Virus record (IMG/VR): IMGVR_UViG_3300034198_017033
Coordinates: 96,445 to 160,444 of that record
Source: a virus
Reading direction: 5' to 3' (one strand)
DNA length: 64,000 nt
Below the pieces are notes generated by a model. The model worked only from the letters and a program-made list of their open reading frames with translations, made no database searches and was not told the origin of the DNA. This document shows, piece after piece, positions 1-10,210 of this stretch (positions are counted from its first letter, which is position 1; each line of letters opens with the position of its first letter). A program made the translations under genes and the position numbers.

Positions 1-83
1 TTACCTTGTGCTAATTGTTCTCTACCTTTTTGTGTTAATTTAATGCTAACAAACGGGCTAGTACTTTGTATTATATAACTCAT
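1..83 (-). CDS. Phage structural protein, N-terminal fragment (cut by window edge)
   Basis: Only the first 27 codons are inside the window. They read MSYIIQSTSPFVSIKLTQKG and continue with a charged stretch. The start is an ATG at 83-81, preceded by the putative late promoter at 116-123. The short leader and position at the end of the baseplate/fibre cluster suggest another virion protein. The function cannot be told from this fragment. Confidence 0.6.
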   Translation of the reverse strand, partial: MSYIIQSTSPFVSIKLTQKGREQLAQG

Positions 84-115
84 AATTTTGTTTTGTCTTT
101 TATCTTTATTTTAAT

Positions 116-123
116 TATAAATA
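116..123 (-). promoter_or_regulatory. Putative late promoter motif (ATATTTATAA type)
   Basis: Minus-strand reading GCATATTTATAATTAAA, 32 nt upstream of the gene that leaves the window at position 1. It matches the motif found before many virion genes here. Confidence 0.45.
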
Positions 124-140
124 TGCAATTGTAAAGAATA

Positions 141-1670
141 TTAATATGAATTTATCGAATTCGTTGCAATTGTTATTGGTATTATATCACTATATGAATA
201 ACTATTGATAATGTTGCCACAAATAGTCTCATAATTTTTATCATTTTTAACTCTATAAAATAACCTATCACCATAAGTGTAACCAGAAACTGGGAAATCA
301 ACACTATAAAAAGGTGAACCAACGTAATAGTCAGTTATTGACGAATAAACAATATTTTTAAAATCAACATCTGTAGATAATTGTAATGTAAAATATCCAT
401 TAACCTTATTTGGTGTTGGTGTGACTGACCATGAAGCTGATGGACTTTCAGTTATTATATCACCAACAACACCATCTGGAAAATAAGATATAGTTATGAT
501 GTCATTTAAAACAACATCACCATTAAGTATTATTCTTCTAGGGTTTGATGTTGATTGGTAAAAATCAATCCCATTCGCCAACATAACACCATTAATCATA
601 AGTAAAACTTTACTAAAATCTATTGGTTTAGCCGATGTGAATAATTCGTATCTGTTGGTAGTGGTGTTGTAGTATACTAAATAATCCCCTTGTCCATTTG
701 TTGCTCCACTAGGTATCACACTATTTATTTCAATAATGTCATTTTTTAACGTGTTTGGTGAAGATGAAGTATAAATTATAGTCACAACATCTTCAGGGTC
801 CAAAGGTGCATTTAAATACACAATACTATTACCAGAATAAGTATAATCAGCATTTGGTGCTAGAACTAAACCATTTAAAGTTAATATAAAAGGTGTGTCT
901 ATTTGAGCAGGTATCCCTATCATTGTGTTATTTTGTTCTGGTATTAATTCGTTACCATCTTCAAATTCTTCTTCATCAAAATTAATATTTAATTGGTCAA
1001 TGTCAGGATAAATTGTGTAATAATTTATTGGTAAGTAAGATTGTTGTAAAGAACTGTTGGCCACACTATTACTAGCATTATAACTGAATTGTGGTGTAGC
1101 AGCAGCTTCAATAACAGCAAAATAATAATCAAAATTTTTATTATAGATACCGTATTCTGAACCACCAACATATTTAGATGTGTCTATTGTATAACCTAAT
1201 TTACCCATGTAATCAGTACATGCTGAAAAACTATAGAACCCTTTTATCATATATTCAGCATCTAGTGTTAATCCAGATGATGGAATTAATTGTGTTGTCG
1301 CGCTACTAGTTAATGAAGAATAATATATATTGTTTGACGAATAACTAGGTATTGCAGTAAAACTATTATTATTTTCTTCAAATTTATATAATTTATAATT
1401 AAAAATTGCGTTGTTAATTGTAAAGCTTTCAGTATTTGAGGTAAAAGTAATTTTTAATGGTATATTTTGAGTTTCACCTGAAATTATATGAGAGTATCCA
1501 CTAACAGATGTTGCACTTAATACAGTACAATCTAAGGTTGTCGCACCACTAATATAATATGATGGTGCATTGAAAACACAGATATCTGAACTCATATTAA
1601 ATATGGTTATATCTTTGTTTCTCAAAGCACTTACATTTGTTTGTGGGTATATTCTTTCTTGATATCTCAT
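141..1670 (-). CDS. Putative tail/baseplate fibre-like structural protein (509 aa)
   Basis: No catalytic motif is visible. The middle of the protein carries two related beta-rich segments of the type NGLVLAPNADYTYSG...APLDPEDVVTIIY (about residues 265-310) and NGVMLANGIDFYQ...LNDIITISY (about 355-400). This kind of duplicated beta module is common in fibre and adhesin subunits of tailed phages. The composition is Ser/Thr/Asn/Tyr rich. It is the penultimate gene of a co-directional run of baseplate genes and starts 5 bp after the preceding small gene ends. I infer a peripheral baseplate or fibre role from composition and context; the exact role is unknown. Confidence 0.55.
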   Translation of the reverse strand: MRYQERIYPQTNVSALRNKDITIFNMSSDICVFNAPSYYISGATTLDCTVLSATSVSGYSHIISGETQNIPLKITFTSNTESFTINNAIFNYKLYKFEENNNSFTAIPSYSSNNIYYSSLTSSATTQLIPSSGLTLDAEYMIKGFYSFSACTDYMGKLGYTIDTSKYVGGSEYGIYNKNFDYYFAVIEAAATPQFSYNASNSVANSSLQQSYLPINYYTIYPDIDQLNINFDEEEFEDGNELIPEQNNTMIGIPAQIDTPFILTLNGLVLAPNADYTYSGNSIVYLNAPLDPEDVVTIIYTSSSPNTLKNDIIEINSVIPSGATNGQGDYLVYYNTTTNRYELFTSAKPIDFSKVLLMINGVMLANGIDFYQSTSNPRRIILNGDVVLNDIITISYFPDGVVGDIITESPSASWSVTPTPNKVNGYFTLQLSTDVDFKNIVYSSITDYYVGSPFYSVDFPVSGYTYGDRLFYRVKNDKNYETICGNIINSYSYSDIIPITIATNSINSY

Positions 1671-1675
1671 TTTAA

Positions 1676-1918
1676 TTAATAATTGATGTCTATGTTTTGT
1701 TCTGTTATACCAATTGGTGGAGTGTAACCAAACGTAAACGGTTTAGCTAATCTATTAGTGATTGGTGTTTGTGATAAATTTTGTAAAAAAGCGGTAAAAG
1801 CGTATATATTTATATAATCTTCTCTTTGTATATCAGCTTCAATACTTTTTGCATAAGTTATCTCACCCTTTATTTCGGTTATAAAATTACCTTGTATGTT
1901 TTGTATTAATTGTATCAT
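1676..1918 (-). CDS. Small hypothetical protein (80 aa)
   Basis: An 80-residue protein with no recognisable motif, no signal peptide and no membrane segment. The C-terminal half is rich in Pro, Thr and aromatic residues. It lies in the same direction as its neighbours, with 11 bp to the nucleotidyltransferase-like gene upstream and 5 bp to the 509-aa gene downstream, so it is very probably part of the same transcript. Its length and position would suit a small structural or assembly protein, but nothing in the sequence shows this. Confidence 0.5.
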   Translation of the reverse strand: MIQLIQNIQGNFITEIKGEITYAKSIEADIQREDYINIYAFTAFLQNLSQTPITNRLAKPFTFGYTPPIGITEQNIDINY

Positions 1919-1929
1919 ACTAATAAATA

Positions 1930-2238
1930 TTATGGTATTGGAATATATCCTATGTTATTTTTACCAAACATTACATCCACTTTAACACCAACTTCTTCTC
2001 TAATTTTATCTCTAATGTCGGTGTGTATTTCATTAAATACAATAACGTCATAATCAGATTCTTCATCCCAATAACCATGATTATAACTACCAAAAACAAA
2101 AACTTCAGTAGTTAAATATTTTTTTAAACTTTCTTTTATTTTTTTAAAAATTTCTTGTTTATCAATAGGTAATTCAGCAAAACTATTAAGTTTACCTCTA
2201 TTTAATCTTTCTCTACCTTTTATTATTGTTTTATTCAT
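1930..2238 (-). CDS. Minimal nucleotidyltransferase-like protein (MNT family)
   Basis: This 102-aa protein carries the hallmark of small nucleotidyltransferases: GSYNHGYWDEESDYDVIV (about residues 50-67), that is GS-x(n)-SDxD, followed by a third acidic position in VDVMF (about residues 88-92). Known family members transfer AMP or other nucleotides to proteins or small molecules; stand-alone forms occur in HEPN/MNT toxin-antitoxin pairs. Here no HEPN partner is visible. The gene overlaps the end of the 1223-aa structural gene by 8 bp, so it is co-translated with baseplate genes. The conserved Gly-Ser and Asp residues suggest that it is active. The substrate is unknown. Confidence 0.7.
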   Translation of the reverse strand: MNKTIIKGRERLNRGKLNSFAELPIDKQEIFKKIKESLKKYLTTEVFVFGSYNHGYWDEESDYDVIVFNEIHTDIRDKIREEVGVKVDVMFGKNNIGYIPIP

Positions 2239-5200
2239 TTACGATATTTTTTAAACAGTCATAACCTATATTGTCGGCAGTGCTACAATAATAATTTTTA
2301 TTACCTTTTATAAGAAAAAGACCTATATTTGTATAATTACATATTGTACTAACATCACTATCACTCTCAATTACAATTGAAAAAACATCATTTTTAGGGT
2401 AACTTATATAAAAACCATTCATACTACACTCATTACCAACACCTTGTTTTTCTTTTAAGGAAATTATTGCTTTATATTCAGTTAAACCTAAATTAGTAAA
2501 GGTGTCGTTTAAGAAATCAACAAAATTAGTGTATGTCCAACCAGTTATACCACCACTAGTACAACCAGATATGATGTTATTTTCAGCTCTGACAAGATTA
2601 ACATTATTAGGTGTTATCGTTGTTGAACTTAAAGGTGTTGTTACGAAGGATGTATCATTTACTGTTAAAGTACTGATTGAAAACGTAACCGCGGTTGTAC
2701 CAATAGGGTAACACACTAAAGCTTCCATTATAAATTCTGGTCTATCAACCATGTTATACCACCTAATATTTTTATCACAGGTATTACAAAAAGTATCGTT
2801 ATTAATATAATTATTACTACCATCTCTTATATCAACATTACCAACAAACTCAGAACCCCAATTCATTTGTGATATACAAACACTATTGAACGTTTGTTTA
2901 TTTGACGTGTAAGATGTAACACCTGACGTTGTTTGTACATTTTGAACTATTATTTCAATATCTTTACATTGACCATCAGAACCATTTATCGGACTTGGTA
3001 ATGTTGTGAAGTTTAAAGGACTGTTACATAACAATGTAGTATAGCTTCTATACTTGAATTTTTGTTGGTCGAATAGGGTGTTTGTATAAACTTTAACATT
3101 ACCCCAAATAGTTGTTGATGGAACAACTTGTTCAATCAAATCATCCCAATATGTTTTTACAAGACTAGTAAATTGGTCCATCTTATAGTAATCAAATTCA
3201 TTACTATTTGTTAAACCATATTCTGTAGCATCCATATACCTATCATATACTGCTCTAAGCGATGGGTAGCTAGAAAGTGTTTTTCTATTTTTAACATCAA
3301 TCAATTCTGATATCATTAAATCATCAAATGATTCTAACGTTTTAATTTCAGATATATTTGTTGACATAAATCCAGAGAAATCAATTCTTTTATCACCACA
3401 TGTATTATTACAAAAATTACACGTACCATCTGAGTTCCAAAAAGCTTCATATAACGGATGGTCTGAATTAGTTTTAACTATAAAATCATTTATAACTTCT
3501 ATATAAGAAGTTAAAGCACCTAAACTAGAACCATTAAATACAAAATTAACTAAAATATCACTTAAACAATCTTCAGAATAAAACATACCACCATCATCAC
3601 TAACACGCAATTTAAATAAATCTATTTTTAAACTTATTGGGTCTAAGGTAGATTGTGTTATATTAAAAATAGTGTTTTGTGTGTTTGTATTTGCGCTTAT
3701 ATAATAAAAACCTAATTGCCCATCCTGACATGTAACCCAAAGACTTTTATTACCATTATCTAATAAAATTTTTAAAGTATCACCACATACTTGGTTTTCT
3801 ATCTCTGGATAACATATATCTATTTTTGGATAAGGCGCCGCCGCAATACAACTATATAAATAGTTTGTAGCATCCCCTATAATTACCGACACATCTGTTA
3901 ATGTTTGCGCAGTAGGTAAAATGATTGGGTTACCATAAATATCTGTTGGTGTTAAACTTGTGTTTGAACTACATGTTTGACCTGTTAATAAATTAGGGTT
4001 ATCAACCAAATAACACCAAACATCATTTTCAATAGCTGACGCCATATTCATGGTTAAATCTATTTCTTTAGTGTTTAATATTAACCTTTCTTCATCAACA
4101 GTGTATTCTGTTTGACGAATTTGATTAGCATCGTTATAATTTCCAATGTGGAAATCTCTTTCGGTATATGAGTCAGCTTGAAGCCAAGATTTTTTATTAT
4201 CGATAACTCTAGTTAAATTAAATCCTGGTGATTGGCTAATAAATATATTTGTTCTATTAGCATCTTCACAAACTTTTGTCATATTAATTTGGTCAACTAA
4301 AAGACATAAATTACCACATGAACTGTTAATAATCACATTTAATTTTATTTGATTATTTGTGATACCAGTTATTATAGCTTGGTCATCAATTGTTGTTTCA
4401 TATGTTAACCAATTTGAATTAAACGCATTTGGTGATAATGATTGATTGAAATCAGATGTTGAGACTAACCCTGAGTTATTGTATAATTCACTATATAATG
4501 TTTCTTTAACTATTTGACAAATAGACACATTTATATTGTCTGATTCTGGGTCAACGGTTAAAACACCATTTGTAAATTCTGGATAAATTAAACCAGTACA
4601 CCCAGATGCCCATGTTTCTGTTTCTGAAGCTTCACCACATACAAGAAACCCACTGTTATCTGTATTTTCACTTAAATAATTATATAAGTTACCTATTCGA
4701 TTAAAAAGAGTTTGTGAGTAAATTTGAGTTGTTGTGCCGTTATCATTTACTAAGTCTAAGGTTACTGTTGCGCTTAAATTTTCAAATTGACCTAATAATG
4801 TTGAGCAAACGTTTGTGTCTTTTATATCTGTTATATTTTTAATTTTAACATCAACATTGTCTTGTTTTGTTTTGTTTTCTATTTTAAGTTTAGATAATTC
4901 TTCAATTCTATTTAATGTTCTAGTTTTTTCACCGAAAGGTGTGTTACATTCAAATAATAATTCTGGTTGGTTGTTTAATACAGCAGTTTTGTTTAACTCA
5001 TATATAGACACCACATCTAAACATGTGTAACTATCAGCAATACCGTTTATAAAACCTGAATAATTATCTTCACCAATTACTTGTCTCCAACTATCTAAAC
5101 CAATTTCAGTTAAACAAAAATTAACAGTTTTTGTTTTGTATACTGGACCTACTTTAGTATTTGTTAACGATAAATCGGTTGTGTTTGTTAATGAACCAAA

Positions 5201-5902
5201 TCCAGTGTTAGTAAACGGTAAAGTTTGTGAAGCACTTATTTTTGTTTCTGGTGTTGATTGAAGAACTTCATCGTTTGTTGGGAATTCATTACATACAATA
5301 GAATAATTTAATTTAGCGTTTTGTTGTACTAAATTATCTAATTCGTTATTTATATCAAAAGAATTTGATTCTAATTCAAATTTTGATTGTCTTAAAATTA
5401 ATAACTCATCATTTGACGCTACATTAAAAGATGGGTTGGCGGCTGGACCGCTTATAATATCTTTTAACACTTCACAATTTATTTTAAATAAATAATTAAA
5501 TTTTACCTTTAAAGAACATATATCGTTTTCAGTTAATGTAAAAAAAGCGCCATCATTACCAACTGGGTTTAACACTATTTTAATTGGTGTGTTTTCAGTT
5601 GAGCATGCATTTTTAGGTTCTTCTGACCATCTACATTTTTGTTCATCTAAATCAAAGTATATGTTCTGTGGGTTTACGTTGCTAGGTGTGTTTGGGTTAT
5701 CAGTAGCTGATTTTGCTAATATTTTACAACACGTTTGTGTTATTTCGTAATTAGTAAACGTTCCATCACCATTAGCTATATCAGCATATATTGTACCATC
5801 TGGTACATACACTATATTCCCACCACCATAGTTTAATATGTTATTCCAAATCTTAGTACATTTAGCATTTACATCACTAATATCTTGTTTTGTTAAAGGC
5901 AT
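2231..5902 (-). CDS. Large Cys-rich baseplate/tail structural protein (1223 aa)
   Basis: A 1223-aa protein with no recognised domain, beta-rich in appearance and full of Asn, Thr and Ser. It holds an unusual number of cysteines spread along its length, for example TCCK near residue 56, CNFCNNTC near residue 830 and CNTC near residue 1045. Such spaced CxxC pairs could bind metal or form disulfides. It starts 14 bp downstream of a late promoter motif, opens the last sub-operon of the baseplate block and overlaps the next gene by 8 bp. A structural role is inferred from size, context and promoter class. I do not recognise the family. Confidence 0.55.
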   Translation of the reverse strand: MPLTKQDISDVNAKCTKIWNNILNYGGGNIVYVPDGTIYADIANGDGTFTNYEITQTCCKILAKSATDNPNTPSNVNPQNIYFDLDEQKCRWSEEPKNACSTENTPIKIVLNPVGNDGAFFTLTENDICSLKVKFNYLFKINCEVLKDIISGPAANPSFNVASNDELLILRQSKFELESNSFDINNELDNLVQQNAKLNYSIVCNEFPTNDEVLQSTPETKISASQTLPFTNTGFGSLTNTTDLSLTNTKVGPVYKTKTVNFCLTEIGLDSWRQVIGEDNYSGFINGIADSYTCLDVVSIYELNKTAVLNNQPELLFECNTPFGEKTRTLNRIEELSKLKIENKTKQDNVDVKIKNITDIKDTNVCSTLLGQFENLSATVTLDLVNDNGTTTQIYSQTLFNRIGNLYNYLSENTDNSGFLVCGEASETETWASGCTGLIYPEFTNGVLTVDPESDNINVSICQIVKETLYSELYNNSGLVSTSDFNQSLSPNAFNSNWLTYETTIDDQAIITGITNNQIKLNVIINSSCGNLCLLVDQINMTKVCEDANRTNIFISQSPGFNLTRVIDNKKSWLQADSYTERDFHIGNYNDANQIRQTEYTVDEERLILNTKEIDLTMNMASAIENDVWCYLVDNPNLLTGQTCSSNTSLTPTDIYGNPIILPTAQTLTDVSVIIGDATNYLYSCIAAAPYPKIDICYPEIENQVCGDTLKILLDNGNKSLWVTCQDGQLGFYYISANTNTQNTIFNITQSTLDPISLKIDLFKLRVSDDGGMFYSEDCLSDILVNFVFNGSSLGALTSYIEVINDFIVKTNSDHPLYEAFWNSDGTCNFCNNTCGDKRIDFSGFMSTNISEIKTLESFDDLMISELIDVKNRKTLSSYPSLRAVYDRYMDATEYGLTNSNEFDYYKMDQFTSLVKTYWDDLIEQVVPSTTIWGNVKVYTNTLFDQQKFKYRSYTTLLCNSPLNFTTLPSPINGSDGQCKDIEIIVQNVQTTSGVTSYTSNKQTFNSVCISQMNWGSEFVGNVDIRDGSNNYINNDTFCNTCDKNIRWYNMVDRPEFIMEALVCYPIGTTAVTFSISTLTVNDTSFVTTPLSSTTITPNNVNLVRAENNIISGCTSGGITGWTYTNFVDFLNDTFTNLGLTEYKAIISLKEKQGVGNECSMNGFYISYPKNDVFSIVIESDSDVSTICNYTNIGLFLIKGNKNYYCSTADNIGYDCLKNIVNE

Positions 5903-5916
5903 TTTTTTCTTTTTAT

Positions 5917-5924
5917 TATAAATA
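5917..5924 (-). promoter_or_regulatory. Putative late promoter motif
   Basis: Minus-strand reading AATATATTTATAATAAAAAG, 14 nt before the ATG of the 1223-aa gene. The spacing is identical to the copies before the genes starting at 20805 and 62780. Confidence 0.5.
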
Positions 5925-5939
5925 TATTTAATTTAATTA

Positions 5940-8900
5940 TTAACATGAAACTTGGGATACAAGTGTTATATAACCGTCGTTATCAACTTTGCAAGGTCTT
6001 TTCCAATAACCTTGGTCTTGATAATCTAAAACCACCCATTTATTGTTACCTATAAACACCTCATTTTCAGAAATTTTTACCCTGTCACCTATTGTGAATC
6101 GTCCAATATTTTGTGGATATAATATACAATCAAAGTAATTATTAGTGTTATTACAAACTACACCTAATTGTGTAGGGGTAGGTATTCCTGTTGCCACACC
6201 AAGTTCACTATCAGAAGCTGAAAAATCACCTCTTTTTATACTTACATAGTCTTTTTCTTTTCTATTATCAATTGTTAATATATTTGAAGATACTGTACAG
6301 TCAGTAAACGGTTCGTTACAGTCGCTACTTATTTCATATGTCACATTTAATCTAAAATAAACAAACAAACCATCAAAAAGATTATCATCAATTGAAACTG
6401 TATAAGCTAATGAACCATCGATTGATGGGTTTGTGCTGGTTTCAATCTCAAAATCGCTAAAATCAATGCCGTTTAAAGAATATTGTAATCTAAGTGTCCC
6501 TCTATTACATGGTCTTTGTTGTAGTGTCCATATATATCTATAACCACCATAGTCTTGCCATGCCACTTGGGTTAATGTTGGAGCTATACATGTTACTGGT
6601 TCTGGTTCTGATTCTACATCTGGGAAAACATATCCACACCCTGCGTCTTTTTTAATTTTGTCTTGATAAGCTGTATATAATATATTAATATTCGCTAAAC
6701 CATATTGTGTTAATTTACAACCAAAACCAACTAAACCAGTGTATGGGTCTATAATATTATTTACAGGTGTTGCCCATAGTTGACCGTAACCTGCTGAATT
6801 AACAGATGGACAAAGACTAGAGTCGGCACCAACAACAACATTATTTCCAAAACCGTTAAGTGTTATAAATTTTAAATAATTTTCACCATTTATTTGTATT
6901 GGAGATTGTGAAATAATCCAATCTTTAGCAACATTACACGCACAATCGACACCTTTTTTACAACACACATAACCTGAAGAAATAGTATCTTCAACACTAT
7001 CATAAACATCATTATACATAGAAAAACCTTCAATTGGTGGTGCTGAACAACAGTCCCTATCTATAAATTCTGTCTTATAGATATAATTTGTATCATTACC
7101 TTGATTGTCTTCATAATATTGTACAAATACATATAAACCTGTTTTTGGGTCTTCAGTATAACTAGCATAACATTCATCTTCAACTATTGGTGTTTTTTCT
7201 GTTTTTAAACAAATACTTAAAGATTCATCTTTTATAGATTCACATGGGCAACCGCATTCGGTTATTATATCTTCTGGTTTGGGGTCTTTAATTATTTCTG
7301 TTGTGTATGTTATACAATCAGATAAATTAGAACCATTTAAATTTTGAACATCTACATATATAGCCCCATCGTAATCAGTAATCTCACCTGTGTTATAATT
7401 TGTAAATAAATCTTGAGATGTTGTAGTAACTGTATTTGATGTTATAGTTACTGGTGTAAAATCTGGGATAAGCGTTCTTAATTGATTAAAGTATTTATAA
7501 CCTCTATCATAAGGACCTATATGTGGGTTGTTACCAGCTGTTATATCTAAAACAGAATTAACACCACTGGTTTCTCTATACCATAAACCATTACCTTGAA
7601 AATACATGTCATTTGTATCAGCGAAAAATCTAGGATAACCTTCACTGTCAACTGGATAATTTGTAATATCAGTATCTAAACCATTTAATTCCAAAATTGT
7701 TAAGAACAATTCCATATCTATTGGTTTATCTGCTTTATATACATGTTCATTGAATGTAATCAAACCATTTGGGGTTCCTATAAATCTAAGTAAAAACTCA
7801 ATAGTTTTTCTAGTACCTTTTGATTTCCAAATCCATGGTGTGTTTAGTATTATTCTTCTCCATAATTCAATATCAGCTTCTACTGGTGTTAAACCTACCG
7901 ATTGGCCACTAAAAGATGATTCACTAGACTTTATATAGTCTGTTAATAAATCGTTGCTTATAACCGATTCTATTAACTCCCAACCCATAACTCTAGCTAT
8001 GTTTTTTAAATAAACATCTGGTGTGTTATCTAATTTATTATATGTAACGGTATTTGCAAATGAAATACCTTCAATGTATCTATTTAAATCATCGTAAGAA
8101 ACACCATAAATGTTAAGTAATTTATTAACTTTACCACCAGAAGTATCTTGGTCTTCGTCAGATAAATAATATGGCATCGTATCAAAACCAGTAATAGATT
8201 CACTAACTAAAAATCTAGTCATTAAATTACTGTTAATTAAATCGCTGTCATTGGCTAAATTAAATAATGAAGTAGCATACGTTTCGTAATAATCGGTTGA
8301 ATAATCTAAGTTATAACCATCCGTTGTAGGCCATGTTACAGAAGTTTCTGTGTATAACAAAACACCAAAATCCGTTCTTAACGGATATTTAAATGTTGCA
8401 GTGTATATAGGTAATGATTGTCTATTTAATAAATAATATTCAAATTCATCTAACGTGTTAAAAAAGTTATCACAAATTATACTTTTTGGTTTAATGTGAA
8501 AACTAAACGCACTACTAGTTGCGGTAAATGGATTGTTTTTAATTTCAAAATATATGTAGTCATTTACAGTACTAGTTGTACCAGTAAAACCGACTACATC
8601 ATATTCTACTGTATTATATAATAACGCATATGAATCATAGTTTGTTACCAAATTTCTTAACGTGTTTGATTCGTTAAAAGTACCGCTAATATCACCGTTT
8701 GTTAAATAATTTATATTGTATGGATTAACAATAAAATTAGTAGGTATTCTAAATGATGCTACGTTTGTTATTTCATTGTAAGAATAATTTTCATAAGTAT
8801 TACCAGTTATTTCAAAACCAGTGTCTAAGGTTTTAATTGGTGACGTATAAATAGATGCTGGCCAGTTAATTATTATATTTTCCAAACCAACACGCATAAA

Positions 8901-9242
8901 TTCAGTTAATGAACCAAATGTTGCGTAGTATGATAATTTTGATTTATCAACATTTAAAAAAACTGTCGCGTTATTATTTAATAATGTTTCACTTTGGCTA
9001 ACTGTCAAGTTTAACCCATCTAATGTTACAAAATCAGAAAATTGTTTTGTTATAAAATTCTTATCTGTCTTAGGGTCTACATTAGTTGTAATATTGAAAT
9101 TACCCATTGTAAATAATGGAGTACCACCATCGCTAGTAAGTTGTAAACCTACAAGGTCTGGATTGTAATTTCTATATTCTATGTTACCGTTGTATATTGT
9201 TTTTTTAACATACCCAGCAACTTTTATGTTTTCGTTAGCCAT
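5940..9242 (-). CDS. Tail protein with P2-gpI-like segment (1100 aa)
   Basis: The segment around residues 390-500 reads like the baseplate family represented by phage P2 protein I: a helical stretch (LLNIYGVSYDDLNRYI) followed by a Trp-rich ILNTPWIWKSKGTRKTIEF motif and RFIGTP. In that family the segment helps attach fibres to the baseplate. The second half is Cys rich (ECGCPCES, DRDCCS, VCCKKGVDCAC), which may indicate a metal site or disulfide-linked knot. The last part resembles fibronectin-like beta domains. It lies 8 bp downstream of the 312-aa gene and ends before a fresh late promoter. The gpI-type reading is from motif resemblance only. Confidence 0.5.
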   Translation of the reverse strand: MANENIKVAGYVKKTIYNGNIEYRNYNPDLVGLQLTSDGGTPLFTMGNFNITTNVDPKTDKNFITKQFSDFVTLDGLNLTVSQSETLLNNNATVFLNVDKSKLSYYATFGSLTEFMRVGLENIIINWPASIYTSPIKTLDTGFEITGNTYENYSYNEITNVASFRIPTNFIVNPYNINYLTNGDISGTFNESNTLRNLVTNYDSYALLYNTVEYDVVGFTGTTSTVNDYIYFEIKNNPFTATSSAFSFHIKPKSIICDNFFNTLDEFEYYLLNRQSLPIYTATFKYPLRTDFGVLLYTETSVTWPTTDGYNLDYSTDYYETYATSLFNLANDSDLINSNLMTRFLVSESITGFDTMPYYLSDEDQDTSGGKVNKLLNIYGVSYDDLNRYIEGISFANTVTYNKLDNTPDVYLKNIARVMGWELIESVISNDLLTDYIKSSESSFSGQSVGLTPVEADIELWRRIILNTPWIWKSKGTRKTIEFLLRFIGTPNGLITFNEHVYKADKPIDMELFLTILELNGLDTDITNYPVDSEGYPRFFADTNDMYFQGNGLWYRETSGVNSVLDITAGNNPHIGPYDRGYKYFNQLRTLIPDFTPVTITSNTVTTTSQDLFTNYNTGEITDYDGAIYVDVQNLNGSNLSDCITYTTEIIKDPKPEDIITECGCPCESIKDESLSICLKTEKTPIVEDECYASYTEDPKTGLYVFVQYYEDNQGNDTNYIYKTEFIDRDCCSAPPIEGFSMYNDVYDSVEDTISSGYVCCKKGVDCACNVAKDWIISQSPIQINGENYLKFITLNGFGNNVVVGADSSLCPSVNSAGYGQLWATPVNNIIDPYTGLVGFGCKLTQYGLANINILYTAYQDKIKKDAGCGYVFPDVESEPEPVTCIAPTLTQVAWQDYGGYRYIWTLQQRPCNRGTLRLQYSLNGIDFSDFEIETSTNPSIDGSLAYTVSIDDNLFDGLFVYFRLNVTYEISSDCNEPFTDCTVSSNILTIDNRKEKDYVSIKRGDFSASDSELGVATGIPTPTQLGVVCNNTNNYFDCILYPQNIGRFTIGDRVKISENEVFIGNNKWVVLDYQDQGYWKRPCKVDNDGYITLVSQVSC

Positions 9243-9250
9243 TTTTTATA

Positions 9251-10189
9251 TTAAACTTGTGATATATTATTAAAATTTTTAGAAAAATCAATATTGTTTC
9301 TTTGTTCTCTAACCTCAAATAATGGTTTCCCAGTAAATTGGTCTTTAACTTCGTATAAATTGTATTGTTTATAAATTTGATTAGTGAAGTTGTATATAGT
9401 ATAAATACCGTCTTCAAGTGATTTCGATTGATTTCCAAATAATGCAAATGCAAGTGTTTCAATATCGTGCTCAACCATTTCAACTTCAATCATAATTGGG
9501 TTGAAGTATGTATTTGTTATAATAACATTTTGGTTTGGTTGACCGATAAACGGTAATACATTAGGTTTAACATTTGAAGCAGATGCTGGTGAAACAGTAC
9601 AAAAAGTTAAAGTTGAATTATCGTTAAATCGATATCTAATAGCTTTTTGAACCGTATCAGTTAAATTTTGGTTTACAGGTTCTGAACGATTATTAGATGT
9701 GATTACTCTAAAAAAATTATTAAGTTTTATGTTGTCCCCAGTAGGGTTTGGGTTAATATATTCTATTCTATAACCAACCAATCCATTGTTTTCAAATTTA
9801 GGTAAAAATCTAGACTCAACTGTTGATAAATCAAAAACTAACCCTTTAATGTCTGGGTAAGCAGATAATACACCCACATCTACAATAGTTGTTCTTATTT
9901 CCACTGGTTTAATCATAATAGTATAGTAACCTTTAACACCAAAAGTGTTTACTGGTAATTTAAGTGTGTATAACCCACCAAATATTTCAAAACCAGTGTT
10001 TGTATTATTAGTGTTTAAATCAGGGTTTCTGTAATTAGGGTTACTTATTGGTATTAAAACCTCATTTGGGTTTAACTCCCTTAATTCCGTACCTTGTGAT
10101 TCTCTAGTTGGAGAAAAACTATAAAATATTTGCACGTCTTCTGGTAAAACGTCTGCTGGTCTTACTATTCCGTATGTTCCTGTTGCCAT
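9251..10189 (-). CDS. Putative baseplate structural protein (312 aa)
   Basis: I do not recognise this family. The protein starts MATGTYGIVRPADVLPEDVQ and is mostly beta-predicted by eye, with a central part that alternates hydrophobic and polar residues. No catalytic motif or membrane segment is seen. It belongs to a tightly packed set of three similarly sized proteins (312, 289 and 284 aa) between the 595-aa protein and the gpI-like protein, which fits peripheral wedge or fibre-connector proteins in T4-type baseplates. The leader is A-rich with no Shine-Dalgarno. The role is inferred from context. Confidence 0.5.
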   Translation of the reverse strand: MATGTYGIVRPADVLPEDVQIFYSFSPTRESQGTELRELNPNEVLIPISNPNYRNPDLNTNNTNTGFEIFGGLYTLKLPVNTFGVKGYYTIMIKPVEIRTTIVDVGVLSAYPDIKGLVFDLSTVESRFLPKFENNGLVGYRIEYINPNPTGDNIKLNNFFRVITSNNRSEPVNQNLTDTVQKAIRYRFNDNSTLTFCTVSPASASNVKPNVLPFIGQPNQNVIITNTYFNPIMIEVEMVEHDIETLAFALFGNQSKSLEDGIYTIYNFTNQIYKQYNLYEVKDQFTGKPLFEVREQRNNIDFSKNFNNISQV

Positions 10190-10210
10190 TTTTTTGTTTT
10201 TATTTTTATT

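Noticed and set aside
116-5924. TATAAATA on the plus strand read as T4 late promoter pointing to plus-strand genes
   Set aside because: It consistently lies upstream of minus-strand genes with no plus-strand genes behind it, so the functional reading must be TATTTATA on the minus strand.
9235-9489. 84-aa minus-strand ORF overlapping the 312-aa gene
   Set aside because: Wholly within the overlapping coding region in another frame; His/Leu/Ile-rich nonsense-like sequence.
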